Below are positions 54,332-63,261 of a stretch of DNA of 64,000 bases, in pieces; the first letter of the stretch is position 1, and every line of letters begins with the position of its first letter. The notes under the pieces are model-generated. The model saw nothing but the letters and a program-made list of their open reading frames with translations. It had not been told where the DNA came from and searched no databases. The stretch spans positions 1,798,001 through 1,862,000 of the forward strand of contig OY282460.1 in the NCBI GenBank assembly GCA_958296295.1. Reading direction: 5' to 3'. The position numbers and the translations under genes were made by a program. The DNA comes from an uncultured Pseudomonadales bacterium. Its GTDB lineage: Bacteria; Pseudomonadota; Gammaproteobacteria; Pseudomonadales; Azotimanducaceae.

Positions 54332-54373
54332 AGGCTGCAACGCAAACCGCAAATCTCCAAAGGAGGAACCGAA

Positions 54374-54784
54374 ATGAACATGAATGTTGTGCGTTGGGAC
54401 CCTTTCAGGGCACTCGACAGGGAGCTCGACCGGACGTTCGGCGGCACCACCAGCGACTGGCAGCCGCTGGTCGACATCCGCGAGACCAAGGACGCCTACA
54501 AGGTGGACTTGGAACTGCCGGCCATCGAGCCCGACGACGTTCGCATCGAACTGAAGGACGGCCTGCTCCACGTTTCCGGCGAGCGCGCCTTCGGCACGGA
54601 CGGCGAAGCAGAGCGCGTGTACCGCCGCGAGCGGCGCTACGGCAAGTTCTCCCGCAGCTTCCGCTTGCCGGAGGACGCGGACGCCGACGCCATCACCGCG
54701 ACGGCCAGGAACGGCGTGGTTCGAATCGCCGTCGGCAAGAGCGCCCAAGCGCAGGCCCGCGCCATCACCGTGCGAGCCGCCTGA
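54374..54784 (+). CDS. Small heat-shock protein (Hsp20/alpha-crystallin)
   Basis: 136 residues from MNMNVVRWDPFRALDRELDR, preceded by a strong AAAGGAGGA ribosome-binding site. Alpha-crystallin domain at about 30-125: DWQPLVDIRETKDAYKVDLE, LPAIEPDDVRIELKDGLLHV, SGER, FSRSFRLPEDADADAITATA and NGVVRIAVGK. A terminal ITV motif in ARAITVRAA fits the I-x-I/V anchor for oligomer assembly. It binds unfolding proteins in the cytoplasm. Stand-alone gene. Confidence 0.94.
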   Translation: MNMNVVRWDPFRALDRELDRTFGGTTSDWQPLVDIRETKDAYKVDLELPAIEPDDVRIELKDGLLHVSGERAFGTDGEAERVYRRERRYGKFSRSFRLPEDADADAITATARNGVVRIAVGKSAQAQARAITVRAA

Positions 54785-54847
54785 CCCAAACCGGCCAAGC
54801 CGCACCCGGCCACCGCGCCGGGCGCGGCGCGGCCGAAACGGCCGTTC

Positions 54848-55396
54848 TCACCGCGCCAGCCGTTTGTATTCCCCGCAAGCAGCCAGCAACGAGGCGGGTG
54901 CCGGCGGGCGCAGCGCCTGCTCGCGGCACATGTCCACCAAGGCATCCACATGATCCACATGCCGTTGGCACTCGCTTTCCCTAGCCAAGCGCGGATAATC
55001 GCCCGTCGATTCGTCCACATCATCTCCATCAAGGTAAGCGAGCCAGGTCTCGATGGACCAAGTCGGGGCAAGAACCAACACGCGCTCGCTTGGTCTGCGA
55101 GGATCCACACTGGCCGCCGCGCACGCATCATGTAGGGCCTTGTGCCGACCCCGCAGGCCCTTGTTGTCGCCGTCTATCATCACGACGAGGGCAGCCCCGT
55201 GCCCACCGAATTTGCGCAAGCTGGCAAGCTCCAAGGGGTAGCGTTCGCGCACAAACCGCTCGGCGGAACCATGTCCTGGCGGTGCCATCTCGACACGCCA
55301 CCAACGCCTGTCCCATCCGCGTTTCTCGAAGAAGCGCCCCACGAACACGGCATGTTGCAGATCTTCGCAGAGCAAGACTGCCCGCACCCTTCTCAT
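54848..55396 (-). CDS. TOPRIM/OLD-nuclease-like small protein partnered with an ATPase
   Basis: 182 residues. VRAVLLCEDLQHAVFVGRFF holds an early Glu (11), and AALVVMIDGDNKG the Asp-x-Asp pair (75, 77), the layout of TOPRIM-type metal sites as in OLD-like nucleases and the RloB/DUF4276 group. LVLAPTWSIETWLAYLDGDD follows. It starts 19 bases after the stop of the ATPase gene and would be co-translated with it. Pairs of this kind (RloAB, PARIS, OLD-like) are seen in phage-defence loci; whether this one belongs to a named type I cannot say. The C-terminus is Arg-rich and lacks other domains. Confidence 0.6.
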   Translation of the reverse strand: MRRVRAVLLCEDLQHAVFVGRFFEKRGWDRRWWRVEMAPPGHGSAERFVRERYPLELASLRKFGGHGAALVVMIDGDNKGLRGRHKALHDACAAASVDPRRPSERVLVLAPTWSIETWLAYLDGDDVDESTGDYPRLARESECQRHVDHVDALVDMCREQALRPPAPASLLAACGEYKRLAR

Positions 55397-55415
55397 CTGC
55401 TACTTGCTCCCCTGT

Positions 55416-56528
55416 TTACTCCTCGCCAATCCAACCTCTGGCGACAAGATCAGAGAGGCGCAACCCACCCTTGGCGTCGGCTGTCGAAAGGTCGCGGGCT
55501 TTGGTGACGCCGGTGCTCGTCTTGTCGAGCAATACGCCTTTGTCTCCACCGAGGTGGTCGATGATCTCGGGATGGTGGGAACCCACTACCGCTTGGCATT
55601 TCGCGTTCCCGCACGCATCGACCAACGCTATCAGCCAAGGCTGAATCTCCGAGAGCGCCACGTAGTTGTCGGGTTCGTCGAGGAACAACGTGAAACCGTC
55701 GTCTCCTGCCAAACCGATCAACGCGTAAAGCGCTATGAGCACACGTTCCCCGTCGGAGATCTCGTCGAGACGCAACGTGTGGCCGTCTCGTCCATTCCAC
55801 GAAACCAGCATCGCCCGCGTATCCGCGCCGACCCTTTCCATGCGAATGCCGCGAAAATCCTCGAACACGTCCTTCAGGCTCGATGCGAGTTCCACAGCGA
55901 GTTCGGTGCGTTCCTGCACCAGATGCCGGTACCAATCCGCGAAGTTGGCGCCGTCACGCGCGAGCACAGTGCTTTCCCGCGCCGATTCCGCCACGAAGCT
56001 CCGCGGGTCCAAACCACACACCACCAGAGTGCGCATGAAGTCCATGAACCGGCTAAGACGTTTGTTGTCGCGTCCCGCCGAGATCCGCGCCAGGAACGAC
56101 TCCTCCCAATCCACGGACAATCGTGGCCCTTCCGAATAGTCGTCGCGATACAGCTGGGCCTCACCTAGCGAACAAGAGAAGAGGGGGCGCCCGCAGACTC
56201 GCAGTTGCTCCAACGCGATGCGGGCCCGGCCGGTCGCGCGTTCATGCTTAACCTCTAGTTGATAGTGGTACTCGTCCCCATCGATCTCCACATCAAGCCC
56301 GAAGGACTGGGTATCGCGCGCGTCCCAGCGCGTGAGCGTAGCGGTTGGGAACGCGTCGCGTTCTGCGATTTTGATGCCGTCCACCAAGACTCGCCGCAGC
56401 CGGGACATCACATCGAGGACGGATGTCTTTCCCGTGCCGTTCGGCCCGAGCAGAAGCGTCACGTCCTTGAACCGCAGTTCGAAGTTGACGAGGCACTTGT
56501 AGTTGTCGGCGTAGAGCTTGCGCAACAT
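55416..56528 (-). CDS. AAA/ABC-like ATPase (AAA_21, OLD/RloA-like)
   Basis: 370 residues. KLYADNYKCLVNFELRFKDV leads to the P-loop LLLGPNGTGKTSVLDVMSR (about 26-44). The ABC-type signature region is RLDEISDGERVLIALYALIG; Walker B is FTLFLDEPDNYVALSEIQPW and the switch His is in VVGSHHPEIIDHLG. The middle section forms a helical insertion rather than SMC-type coiled coils. Such ATPases guard a nuclease or effector partner, encoded here by the next gene, 19 bases downstream. ATP binding is certain; a defence role is inferred from the pair. Confidence 0.82.
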   Translation of the reverse strand: MLRKLYADNYKCLVNFELRFKDVTLLLGPNGTGKTSVLDVMSRLRRVLVDGIKIAERDAFPTATLTRWDARDTQSFGLDVEIDGDEYHYQLEVKHERATGRARIALEQLRVCGRPLFSCSLGEAQLYRDDYSEGPRLSVDWEESFLARISAGRDNKRLSRFMDFMRTLVVCGLDPRSFVAESARESTVLARDGANFADWYRHLVQERTELAVELASSLKDVFEDFRGIRMERVGADTRAMLVSWNGRDGHTLRLDEISDGERVLIALYALIGLAGDDGFTLFLDEPDNYVALSEIQPWLIALVDACGNAKCQAVVGSHHPEIIDHLGGDKGVLLDKTSTGVTKARDLSTADAKGGLRLSDLVARGWIGEE

Positions 56529-56609
56529 GTGCTAGCGCCGTTTCGCCGCGGCCCGTGACCTACCGCCTTGTCGCGACCTGCCGCCGACCCCAAGCCGCCA
56601 TCACACGCC

Positions 56610-57848
56610 TCACATGTTCCAGCTGAACACCAACCAGATCTTCGTCGTGTCCGAGGCCCAGTCGTCGGCGAAGTAGCGGGCCGCCTTCGCTTGCAGGCTC
56701 AGTTTATCCATGGGCGAATACACCAGCGAGGCGCCGAGTTCGCCGCCGTAGCGGTCGCCGCCATCGGCGGCGCGGAAGTCGTGGTACACGCCCGTCAGCG
56801 TGAAGCCGAGCATTTTCTTGGTGGCGGCAACCCAGGTGTCGCGCACGCCTTTAGGCGGCGTTACGAGAAACTTGTCCGTCCATCCTTGCCACTTGTGGAG
56901 CGTGGCGAGCGGGGCGCGGAAGGCCTGGCGGCCGTCGTCGGAGCCCAGCGAATGGTGGCCCGCGGTGACGTTCAGCAGGAAGAGGTCGAACGTCGCCTCG
57001 CCGCCGAAGAACACCGTGTCGTAGGAGGTCGGGTTGTCGCCATAGTCTGATTGAAAGGCGACTGTGGCGGTGAGTTTGGTGCGGGGCAGCGAGCCGTTGT
57101 ACTCGAGGCCCCAGGTCACGTTGGAGTTGGTGGCGGCGCCGCCGCGGTACTTGGCGTCGTCGTGCTGCAAGTCTATGAGGTAGGCGAAGGCCGCCAGCTC
57201 GTGGTCCGCCAGCGGGTTGAAGGTCGCTCTCAGGAAGTGCGAGTTCGTGTCCCACACGGCGGGCTGGACGCCGTCGTCCGGGCCGAAAATCCGGTTCACG
57301 CGGAAGGCGTAGCTGTAGTCGAAGCCGACGCGCCCGGCGCGTTGGATGCGCACGGCGTCGAAGGTCTGCTCGTTGTTGCGCCACGCGACGCCGCCGAGGA
57401 AGCGTTGGCTGCCGTGGTTGATGCGCTGGCGGCCGGCGGTGATGGTGGTGGCGCCGTCGTCGCCTTCGCCGAAGTGGTAGCGCGCGAATACTTGGTTGAG
57501 GTCGAAGCCCTCCGGGTCGGCGATGACCGGGTACTCGGTCTTGCCGTTGGCAAGCGAGTTGAAGTCGTCCAGCCCGAGGATGAAAGAGTAGTCCACTTGG
57601 CCCCCGAAGCTGAAAGCGCCCCGCCGGCCGGAGTTCAAGGTCACGCGGGCGCGCCCGTTGGTGCCCATGGCGTCTTCCGCCACGCCTTCTTGCTTCACTT
57701 GCTCCAAGCGGTAGCGCACGCCGAAGGAGATGTCCGCGTCCGTCTGCTGTGCGGCCAACGGCAAGGACGCGCCGGTGGCGAGGCAAGCTAGCGCGAGCGT
57801 CGCCCGAGCGGTGGCGGGCGATACGGCGGCGTTCCCTGTGCGGTTCAT
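56610..57848 (-). CDS. Alginate-export (AlgE-like) outer-membrane beta-barrel protein
   Basis: 412 residues from MNRTGNAAVSPATARATLAL, with a signal peptide ending near LPLAAQ and an AGGAGG ribosome-binding site. The sequence alternates as expected for a barrel and ends in aromatic WLVFSWNM, near the usual terminal Phe/Trp motif. Family-like strings: ISFGVRYRLEQVKQEG, FNSLANGKTEYPVIADPEGF, DLNQVFARYHFGEGDDGATT, ITAGRQRINHGSQRFLGGVA, WRNNEQTFDAVRIQ. It would form a channel in the outer membrane, perhaps for an anionic polysaccharide or another small solute. Not adjacent to the glycan locus. Confidence 0.8.
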   Translation of the reverse strand: MNRTGNAAVSPATARATLALACLATGASLPLAAQQTDADISFGVRYRLEQVKQEGVAEDAMGTNGRARVTLNSGRRGAFSFGGQVDYSFILGLDDFNSLANGKTEYPVIADPEGFDLNQVFARYHFGEGDDGATTITAGRQRINHGSQRFLGGVAWRNNEQTFDAVRIQRAGRVGFDYSYAFRVNRIFGPDDGVQPAVWDTNSHFLRATFNPLADHELAAFAYLIDLQHDDAKYRGGAATNSNVTWGLEYNGSLPRTKLTATVAFQSDYGDNPTSYDTVFFGGEATFDLFLLNVTAGHHSLGSDDGRQAFRAPLATLHKWQGWTDKFLVTPPKGVRDTWVAATKKMLGFTLTGVYHDFRAADGGDRYGGELGASLVYSPMDKLSLQAKAARYFADDWASDTTKIWLVFSWNM

Positions 57849-58041
57849 CGGCAACCTCCTGTTTGTTCGTTCCAGCCGGCGTGCGCACCGGCCCAAGCCC
57901 GGCGGCCGCTTGCGCGACGCTCGGCAAGGCTGGCGATTATAGTGCGGTTGCCCGCGTTTGCGGCATGGTGCGCGGGAAGTCGCCGGCGGAGCCGTCGCGG
58001 CACACCGGGTTGACCTCTGGCCTAGCGTATGATCGGCTGCC

Positions 58042-58572
58042 ATGCCTCGCTTGCCGATACACGGAATGGCCACGCGGCATCCAGGACTTACACCGGCATT
58101 GGCCGACGCTCAAACCGAGGCCGCTTCGGTTTGTCTAGAGCGTCATCACATATCGCCCGTGGAGATGATGCTGGATAGAGATGGCGCGAAGACCACAGCA
58201 ACCGTGAATTGGCCGAAACCAGATACGCGGGCCCAGCGCGCATGGGCGAACCAGACGGATGCCACCGAGGCAGGTGCCTGCGCGTGCGTGCTGGCGGCGG
58301 CAGAGGTTACCGACGGGCTCTTGGCTGTTGGCAGGGCGGAGATCATGACAGGTGCCGACTACTACGTCGCTTCCGAGGGAAAGGGAATCAATGACTTGGA
58401 GGACTGCCGTCGCTTAGAGGTGTCCGGCATCGACCGCGGTGCGGAGAGCGTGATTCGGCGGCGACTCAAAGCAGAGTTGGCGCAAGCTGGAAGAGGCGAC
58501 AGCAGCCTACCAGCGACCGCCGGCGTTGTCGGCTTCCAAGCTCGCCAGATCATGATGGCCGACTTGGACTAA
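58042..58572 (+). CDS. Conserved hypothetical protein, first gene of a pair
   Basis: 176 residues, MPRLPIHGMATRHPGLTPAL on; a later Met at 58066 is possible. The second half, MTGADYYVASEGKGINDLED, then CRRLEVSGIDRGAESVIRRR, has the look of a conserved protein found with the following gene in other bacteria, but I cannot name it. No membrane segments or signal peptide. The next start is 30 bases downstream, with its own GGGAGG site. Confidence 0.55.
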   Translation: MPRLPIHGMATRHPGLTPALADAQTEAASVCLERHHISPVEMMLDRDGAKTTATVNWPKPDTRAQRAWANQTDATEAGACACVLAAAEVTDGLLAVGRAEIMTGADYYVASEGKGINDLEDCRRLEVSGIDRGAESVIRRRLKAELAQAGRGDSSLPATAGVVGFQARQIMMADLD

Positions 58573-59197
58573 CTGGCCTTGGCGCAACGGCGGGAGGCGC
58601 AGGTGACTTGGATTGAGCATCACAGAGTCAGCGAGGTTTGCGCGACGCAAGCGGAATCACTTCTGCGTGAAGGTAGGCGTGACGAAGCGCGACAGCAATA
58701 CGCCTTAGCCGCCGAAGCGGAAGAAAGGGCGTTGGAGGCGGTCGATCTCGCCAAAACCAGGACTTACGGCATAACTGCCGTCAGTGCGGCCTCGCTGCAC
58801 TTCAAGGCTCGGCAAACGGAGCAAGCGGAGCGCGTTGCCATGCAAAGCATGCGTTTTGATCAACTTCCGGTCTTTGCGCGGCATCAGCTTCAGCACCTCT
58901 TGCAAGTTGTGTGGGCCGAGGAAACGCGCCAGATGACTGATCTGCGTTTTGCGCCCGGCCAAGTGCTTGTTTCTGTAAATGGCGGGCAAGTCGTTACTGG
59001 CGGTGCGCCCCTCGCCCCGGTGTTGGAAACGGTCAAGGCTGTGGAGTCCATCTTCCATAGAGCAGCCGAGTTCCTGAGTGGCGCCGACCACCGCAAGCGC
59101 GGCCCCCCGAGTAAGCTGATACAGGACGAATACCGCGCTTGGTTGTTCCAGGCGCCCCCCGGTAGCTATCAGTTCGCGGTGGCTATACAGGAAAATG

Positions 59198-59206
59198 GTG
59201 CGGGAG
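59198..59206. repeat. Target-site duplication, left (GTGCGGGAG)
   Basis: Nine bases immediately ahead of the left inverted repeat, repeated at 60745-60753 immediately after the right one. A further TGCGGGAG copy follows at 60754-60761. Confidence 0.75.
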
Positions 59207-60744
59207 GGGTGTGCGACGTTTTAGTGCGCGGGGGCTGCGAGCGGGTTTGGGGAGTCATCGCGATTCCCAAGTAAGCTGAGGGTATGTACAACCGCAGCGA
59301 AGGGAATCGCGATGACGGAAGAGATGTTGGCGCAGGACGCGCTGGAGCGCAAGAAGGCGTGGGCTTTTCTGGAGGCGGCGGTGCGGCTGCTGCTGTTGTC
59401 GTCGCCGGAGTTCCGGGAGCTTTGCCGGGGGGTTCTGACCGGCGGGCGGGGGTTCCGGGAGTTCGAGCTGGACCTGCGGGGCGCGCTGCTTGGCGGCGCG
59501 GCGGCGGGGGTTTCGGAGAATCTGTCGGCGCTGGACGCGGAGTCCGGGGCGCCGGCGTGCGGGGCTTGCGGCTCGGCGATGGTCCGGCGCGGCACGCGCT
59601 CGACGGCGCCGCTGTCGCTGCTCGGCCTTCTGACGCTGCGGCGCGGCTACTGGACGTGCGGGTGCTCGAAGGGCGGGCGGCATGTTCTGGACGAGGTGCT
59701 GGGGATCGCGGGACGGGACGGCGTGCGGGGAACGCCGGCGGCGCTGTGGGCGCTGGCGGAGCTGGCGTCGGAGACGAGCTTCGGGAAGGCGGCGGCGCGC
59801 CTGGGCCGGCTGGCCGGCGTCGTGGCGACGGCGAAGCGGACGGAGCGGGCCGCGAAGCAGGTCGGGGGGGAGATCACGGCGTGGGGCGAGGCGGAGCCGG
59901 CGCTGGGCGAGGCGCCGGCGGAGACGATGTACTGCAGCCCGGACGGCACGGGGGTGCCGGTGGTGCGGCGGGACGCGGGGACGGCGGAGGACGGCCGGCC
60001 GTCGAAGACGCGGGAGGCGAAGGTGGCGGTGTTCCACACGGCGGAGCGGCGCAACGCGAAGACCGGCCTGCCGGAGCGGGACGCGGGTTCGGCGCGGCAC
60101 ACGGCGGCGATCGACAGCGCGGCGTCGAGGGACGTGGACGCGGAGCCGTCGGCGTTCGCGCGGCGGCTCTGGCGGGCCGCGGAGCGGTTCGGGTTCGCGG
60201 CGGCGAAGCGGCAGGTGGTCGTCGCCGACGGCGCGAAGTGGATCTGGAACGCCGCCGCGGAACTGTTCCCGAACGCCGTTTGCATAGTGGACATCTGGCA
60301 CGCGAAGGAGCGGCTCTGGGAAGTGGGGCGCGCGGTTTACGGCGCCGGCACGGAGCTGTGCCGGGCGTGGTCGGAGAAGGTCTGCGCGGCGCTCTCCGAG
60401 GGGCGCGTGGACGATGTGCTGCGGGAACTGCGCCGGCACGCCGGCGACAAGACCGCCGACCAGTGCGCCGGCTATTTCGAGAACAACCGCGGCCGGATGC
60501 GCTACCCGGCGTACCGGGAGATGGGGCTGCTGATCGGTTCGGGCATGGTGGAGAGCTCCTGCCGCACGCTGGTCGGCGAGCGCTTGAAGTGTTCCGGCAT
60601 GCGATGGAGCCGGGCCGGCGCGAACGACGTCATGGCGTTGCGTTCGTGCGTCCGCGACGAACGGTACGACGACTTCTGGCGCCGTCGGCGCAAACCGCCG
60701 CCAATGGCCGCCTGACGGCTCGCGCACTAAAACGTCGCACACCC
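59207..60744 (+). mobile_element. Complete ISKra4-like insertion sequence, 1538 bp
   Basis: The ends are a perfect 24-bp inverted repeat, starting GGGTGTGCGACGTTTTAGTG (59207-59230 and 60721-60744). One open transposase gene fills the element. The 9-base direct repeat outside shows a clean insertion into the host gene, and the intact ends and transposase suggest it is recent and possibly still active. Family placement rests on the transposase sequence. Confidence 0.9.
59312..60715 (+). CDS. ISKra4-family transposase
   Basis: 467 residues from MTEEMLAQDALERKKAWAFL. N-terminal part with a zinc-ribbon-like CGACGSAMVRRGTRSTAPLS; catalytic RNase H-type core with CSPDGTGVPVVRRDAGTAED (first Asp), VVVADGAKWIWNAAAELFPN (second Asp region), CIVDIWHAKERLWEVGRAVY and the C-terminal IGSGMVESSCRTLVGERLK (Glu), followed by CSGMRWSRAGANDVMALRS. 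These strings are diagnostic of the ISKra4 group (formerly placed near ISL3). The gene has the GC-rich composition of the chromosome, with long shadow frames on both strands. Confidence 0.9.
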   Translation: MTEEMLAQDALERKKAWAFLEAAVRLLLLSSPEFRELCRGVLTGGRGFREFELDLRGALLGGAAAGVSENLSALDAESGAPACGACGSAMVRRGTRSTAPLSLLGLLTLRRGYWTCGCSKGGRHVLDEVLGIAGRDGVRGTPAALWALAELASETSFGKAAARLGRLAGVVATAKRTERAAKQVGGEITAWGEAEPALGEAPAETMYCSPDGTGVPVVRRDAGTAEDGRPSKTREAKVAVFHTAERRNAKTGLPERDAGSARHTAAIDSAASRDVDAEPSAFARRLWRAAERFGFAAAKRQVVVADGAKWIWNAAAELFPNAVCIVDIWHAKERLWEVGRAVYGAGTELCRAWSEKVCAALSEGRVDDVLRELRRHAGDKTADQCAGYFENNRGRMRYPAYREMGLLIGSGMVESSCRTLVGERLKCSGMRWSRAGANDVMALRSCVRDERYDDFWRRRRKPPPMAA

Positions 60745-60753
60745 GTGCGGGAG
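60721..60753. repeat. Right inverted repeat (60721-60744) and right target-site duplication (60745-60753)
   Basis: Exact reverse complement of the left end, ending ACGTCGCACACCC, then GTGCGGGAG. The extra TGCGGGAG right after it is not explained by one insertion. Confidence 0.85.
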
Positions 60754-61450
60754 TGCGGGAGAACTGTTTGGCCCACCCAAGGGCGAGGTGGTGACAGACT
60801 TCTTTCTCAACGTCCTGCGTCTTAGCTGTGGGGAGGCCAACGAGGAATTCGCCGAAGCCGTGCCAGACCCACGCTACAGAGAGACCTTCTTGAAGCTCAC
60901 CCGGAATCTCGCCCCTACCGGAAAGGCGTTCGACGACTTGGTAATTCGATCGGCGGACGACACCTGTGCAGTCACACTCAACCCGGAAACCCGTCAAATT
61001 CTCAGCGAGCGCATCAGAGGGCTTCACAAGGCCGGCCAGTCCTCCAATCAACCTTTTGTCTACAACGGCGTACTTCGTGCGGTTCACTTGGATAAGGACT
61101 GGCTAGAGGTCGTAGTTCAGGGTGCCAGCATACGGATTGATGGGGTCGGCGAGCAGGTTGACGACCTCCTCGGCCCTTTGGTCAACAAACCCGTGCAGGT
61201 GCATGCCGTCAGGCAAGGCGACAAGTCGACTTTTGTCGACATCGAGGCGGATGAATAGCGGTGAGTTGGCTGCCACGACATGCATGGCGGACGCGCTGGA
61301 CTAGGTGGTTGGGGTCTGTGGGCTCTGGCTCAAAAGCGGCGTATTCCTAGAGCAAACGACACAGTCGGCCAGCCGGAGCGGTGGCGGTCCAAATCGCTGG
61401 CGTCCCCTGTGTGGTTCGTCTGCAAGCCGCCAGCGCCAAGAACGCGCAAC

Positions 61451-62773
61451 CTATGCCAACTCCAGCAGAAACCGCCACACGGGGACGACTTCCACTGTCC
61501 CCACGCCCACATCGATGGCTTCGTCCACCGGCGCTACGCCGCGGCGGACGATCAGTTTCGCGGTATCGAGGCCAAGCGTGCTCATGGCTTCGCGCAAGGC
61601 CGCCAGCTCCCGTCGGCGGGTGGCCGGGTCGAGGAGCGTTTCGCACACTTGCACCAGAACACGCGACCGGTCGGGGAGCACCGCCACGAAGTCCACCTCG
61701 CGTCCGGTGGCGGACTTGTAGTAGTAGATTTCCGGTGTTGCGCGGCGCAGCCCCATGAAGACAACGTTCTCCAGCAGATGGCCGGTGTTCGCCAAGATGC
61801 CGGAGGAGACGGAGCCCACCAGCGCGTGGTCTACGCAGTAGATCTTCTTGGGGTTGGTGTTGGCGCGCGCCAAGGAGGCGTCGTATAGCCGCACGGTGAA
61901 CAGGAAGAACGCTTCCTCGAACGCTCGCAGATAGGCCGCCACGGCGTGCTTCGGCACTCGGTGGCCGAGGGCCCGCAGATAGCCCGTGAGGCGGTTCAAT
62001 GAGTAGCGCGAAGCGACGATGTCGAGCAATCGGTGGCCGAGGTCGAGAACGGCGCGGGGCTGCCGGAAGTCGTGCCGTTCGACGAGGTCTCGAAACAGCA
62101 TCGCGCTCCAATACTCTTGGTGGATTTTCACGCGCAAGGCGCGGTCCAGGCCTACTACTTCCGGGAAGCCGCCCGTCTCCCAGTAACGCTCGAACGCGTG
62201 TTGGACAAGCAGCCGCCGCTTGGAGGACAGCGGTGCCGCGGGGTCGATGTCGAGGTAGTCCAGGTACTCCCGGAACGAGAACGGGAACAGCTCCCATGCG
62301 AGTGCGCGACCGCGCATTTCGGTGGCGATCTCGGCGGAGAGCATTCGCGCTGAAGACCCGCTCAAATGCATCGAGCAGCGCTCCGTGCGCATCACCCGAT
62401 CCACGAACGCCTCCCAACCCGGCACCACCTGAATCTCGTCGAAGAAGAAATGCACAGTGCGGGGGTTTCTCTTCTGTGGGTTCTTCTTCTGTGGATAGAG
62501 CGCGTAGTAGGCGTCCGTCACCGCACCCGCGCCCTCGCGCCAGAGATGGCGCAGCCGGTCGTCGAAGAAGTTGAGATACAGGATGTCCGTCCGGGCTACT
62601 CCGCTCTCCACCAGCTTCGCCATGCGTTGGTGCAGCAGGGTGGTCTTGCCGCTGCGCCGCGGGCCGACGATCGCGGTGGCCTTCCCCGGCAGTGCGGTGA
62701 CATCGAGGCGACGCGGCACGCCGACGTCCCACGCCGCTTCCTGCGCGTCCAAGATGATCTCCGTGAGCGCCAT
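61451..62773 (-). CDS. ATP-binding protein, AAA_14/DUF4143 type
   Basis: 440 residues from MALTEIILDAQEAAWDVGVP; a start at 62875 (MINRLTGWKK) would add 34 residues. Walker A AIVGPRRSGKTTLLHQRMAK, Walker B TVHFFFDEIQVVPGWEAFVD, sensor-like LSGSSARMLSAEIATEMRGR and ELFPFSFREYLDYLDI are standard for the AAA_14 group. The C-terminal DUF4143 region has RATPEIYYYKSATGREVDFV, a PD-(D/E)XK-like half (REVDFVAVL ... VQVCE). Common, often multi-copy genes in accessory regions; cellular role unclear. Single gene, convergent with the interrupted gene. Confidence 0.85.
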   Translation of the reverse strand: MALTEIILDAQEAAWDVGVPRRLDVTALPGKATAIVGPRRSGKTTLLHQRMAKLVESGVARTDILYLNFFDDRLRHLWREGAGAVTDAYYALYPQKKNPQKRNPRTVHFFFDEIQVVPGWEAFVDRVMRTERCSMHLSGSSARMLSAEIATEMRGRALAWELFPFSFREYLDYLDIDPAAPLSSKRRLLVQHAFERYWETGGFPEVVGLDRALRVKIHQEYWSAMLFRDLVERHDFRQPRAVLDLGHRLLDIVASRYSLNRLTGYLRALGHRVPKHAVAAYLRAFEEAFFLFTVRLYDASLARANTNPKKIYCVDHALVGSVSSGILANTGHLLENVVFMGLRRATPEIYYYKSATGREVDFVAVLPDRSRVLVQVCETLLDPATRRRELAALREAMSTLGLDTAKLIVRRGVAPVDEAIDVGVGTVEVVPVWRFLLELA

Positions 62774-63261
62774 GTCTCTCCGCTGCCGTTGCAAGTCAAA
62801 CGAAACCGGGTCTCTAATCTTCCCAGTATCAACGCCAACTGGCAACTTTTTCCACCCGGTTAATCGGTTAATCACGTCCGGCGCATCGCAGACATCCGGC
62901 GCAAACTGGCCTACCTCCGCTGGCCAAGCGGCGATGCCAGACGAACACCCCGGCCAAGATGCGCTATAGTCGCTCGACCGGCCTTGGGGGAGGTCGCTGG
63001 TCGCTAGAGGGACGGGTTGGGCGGGCGGACGTTCAATAACAACAAACCGCGTGTCGAGACGGCTTGGGCCGAGAGGCGCCTCGCACCGCTACCGTCACGC
63101 CGAGATGCGATTCGCAAGGTGGCCGCCGGGTCGAGCGGCGGGCGCGTGGCAATGCGAGAGTGCCGCCGGCCGCCGCGACCGCGTGGCGGGGGCCACCCAA
63201 CACCGCCGCGTCCGGTTGGACATGCGTTCGGACATGGCGGCGCATGGGCGGGTGTGGCGCG
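62774..63261. other. Divergent intergenic region with a tandem 8-base repeat
   Basis: About 490 bases between the divergent ATPase and MalT-like genes. It contains GGTTAATC twice in tandem (62858-62873), in an AT-richer patch that could be part of the ATPase promoter/operator or of an extended reading frame (MINRLTGWKK). Downstream of that the DNA is very GC-rich and no gene is evident. Confidence 0.4.

Larger units (their letters stand above)
58603..61258 (+). pseudogene. Conserved hypothetical gene interrupted by an ISKra4-like element
   Basis: The 5' part (to 59206) begins VTWIEHHRVSEVCATQAESL after a GGGAGG ribosome-binding site, has a helical repeat-like part (ARQQYALAAEAEERALEAVD, KTRTYGITAVSAASLHFKAR) and then LVSVNGGQVVTGGAPLAPVL. 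The 3' part (from 60762) continues LNVLRLSCGEANEEFAEAVP and TLNPETRQILSERIRGLHKA to VHAVRQGDKSTFVDIEADE. Removing the element and the duplicated target bases (60745-60761) restores the frame across the join as NGAGELFGPPKGEVVTDFF. The intact protein would have about 366 residues. The insertion splits the gene at about residue 202. Function unknown; it was probably co-transcribed with the gene at 58042. Confidence 0.8.

Noticed and set aside
57051..57791. Plus-strand frame opposite the outer-membrane barrel gene
   Set aside because: Val/Glu/Gly-rich shadow; the minus strand has signal peptide, ribosome-binding site and barrel pattern.
59284..60825. Second long plus-strand frame overlapping the transposase
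   Set aside because: It is Gly/Arg/Ala-rich and out of frame with all transposase motifs; no slippery site of the type used by some elements was evident.
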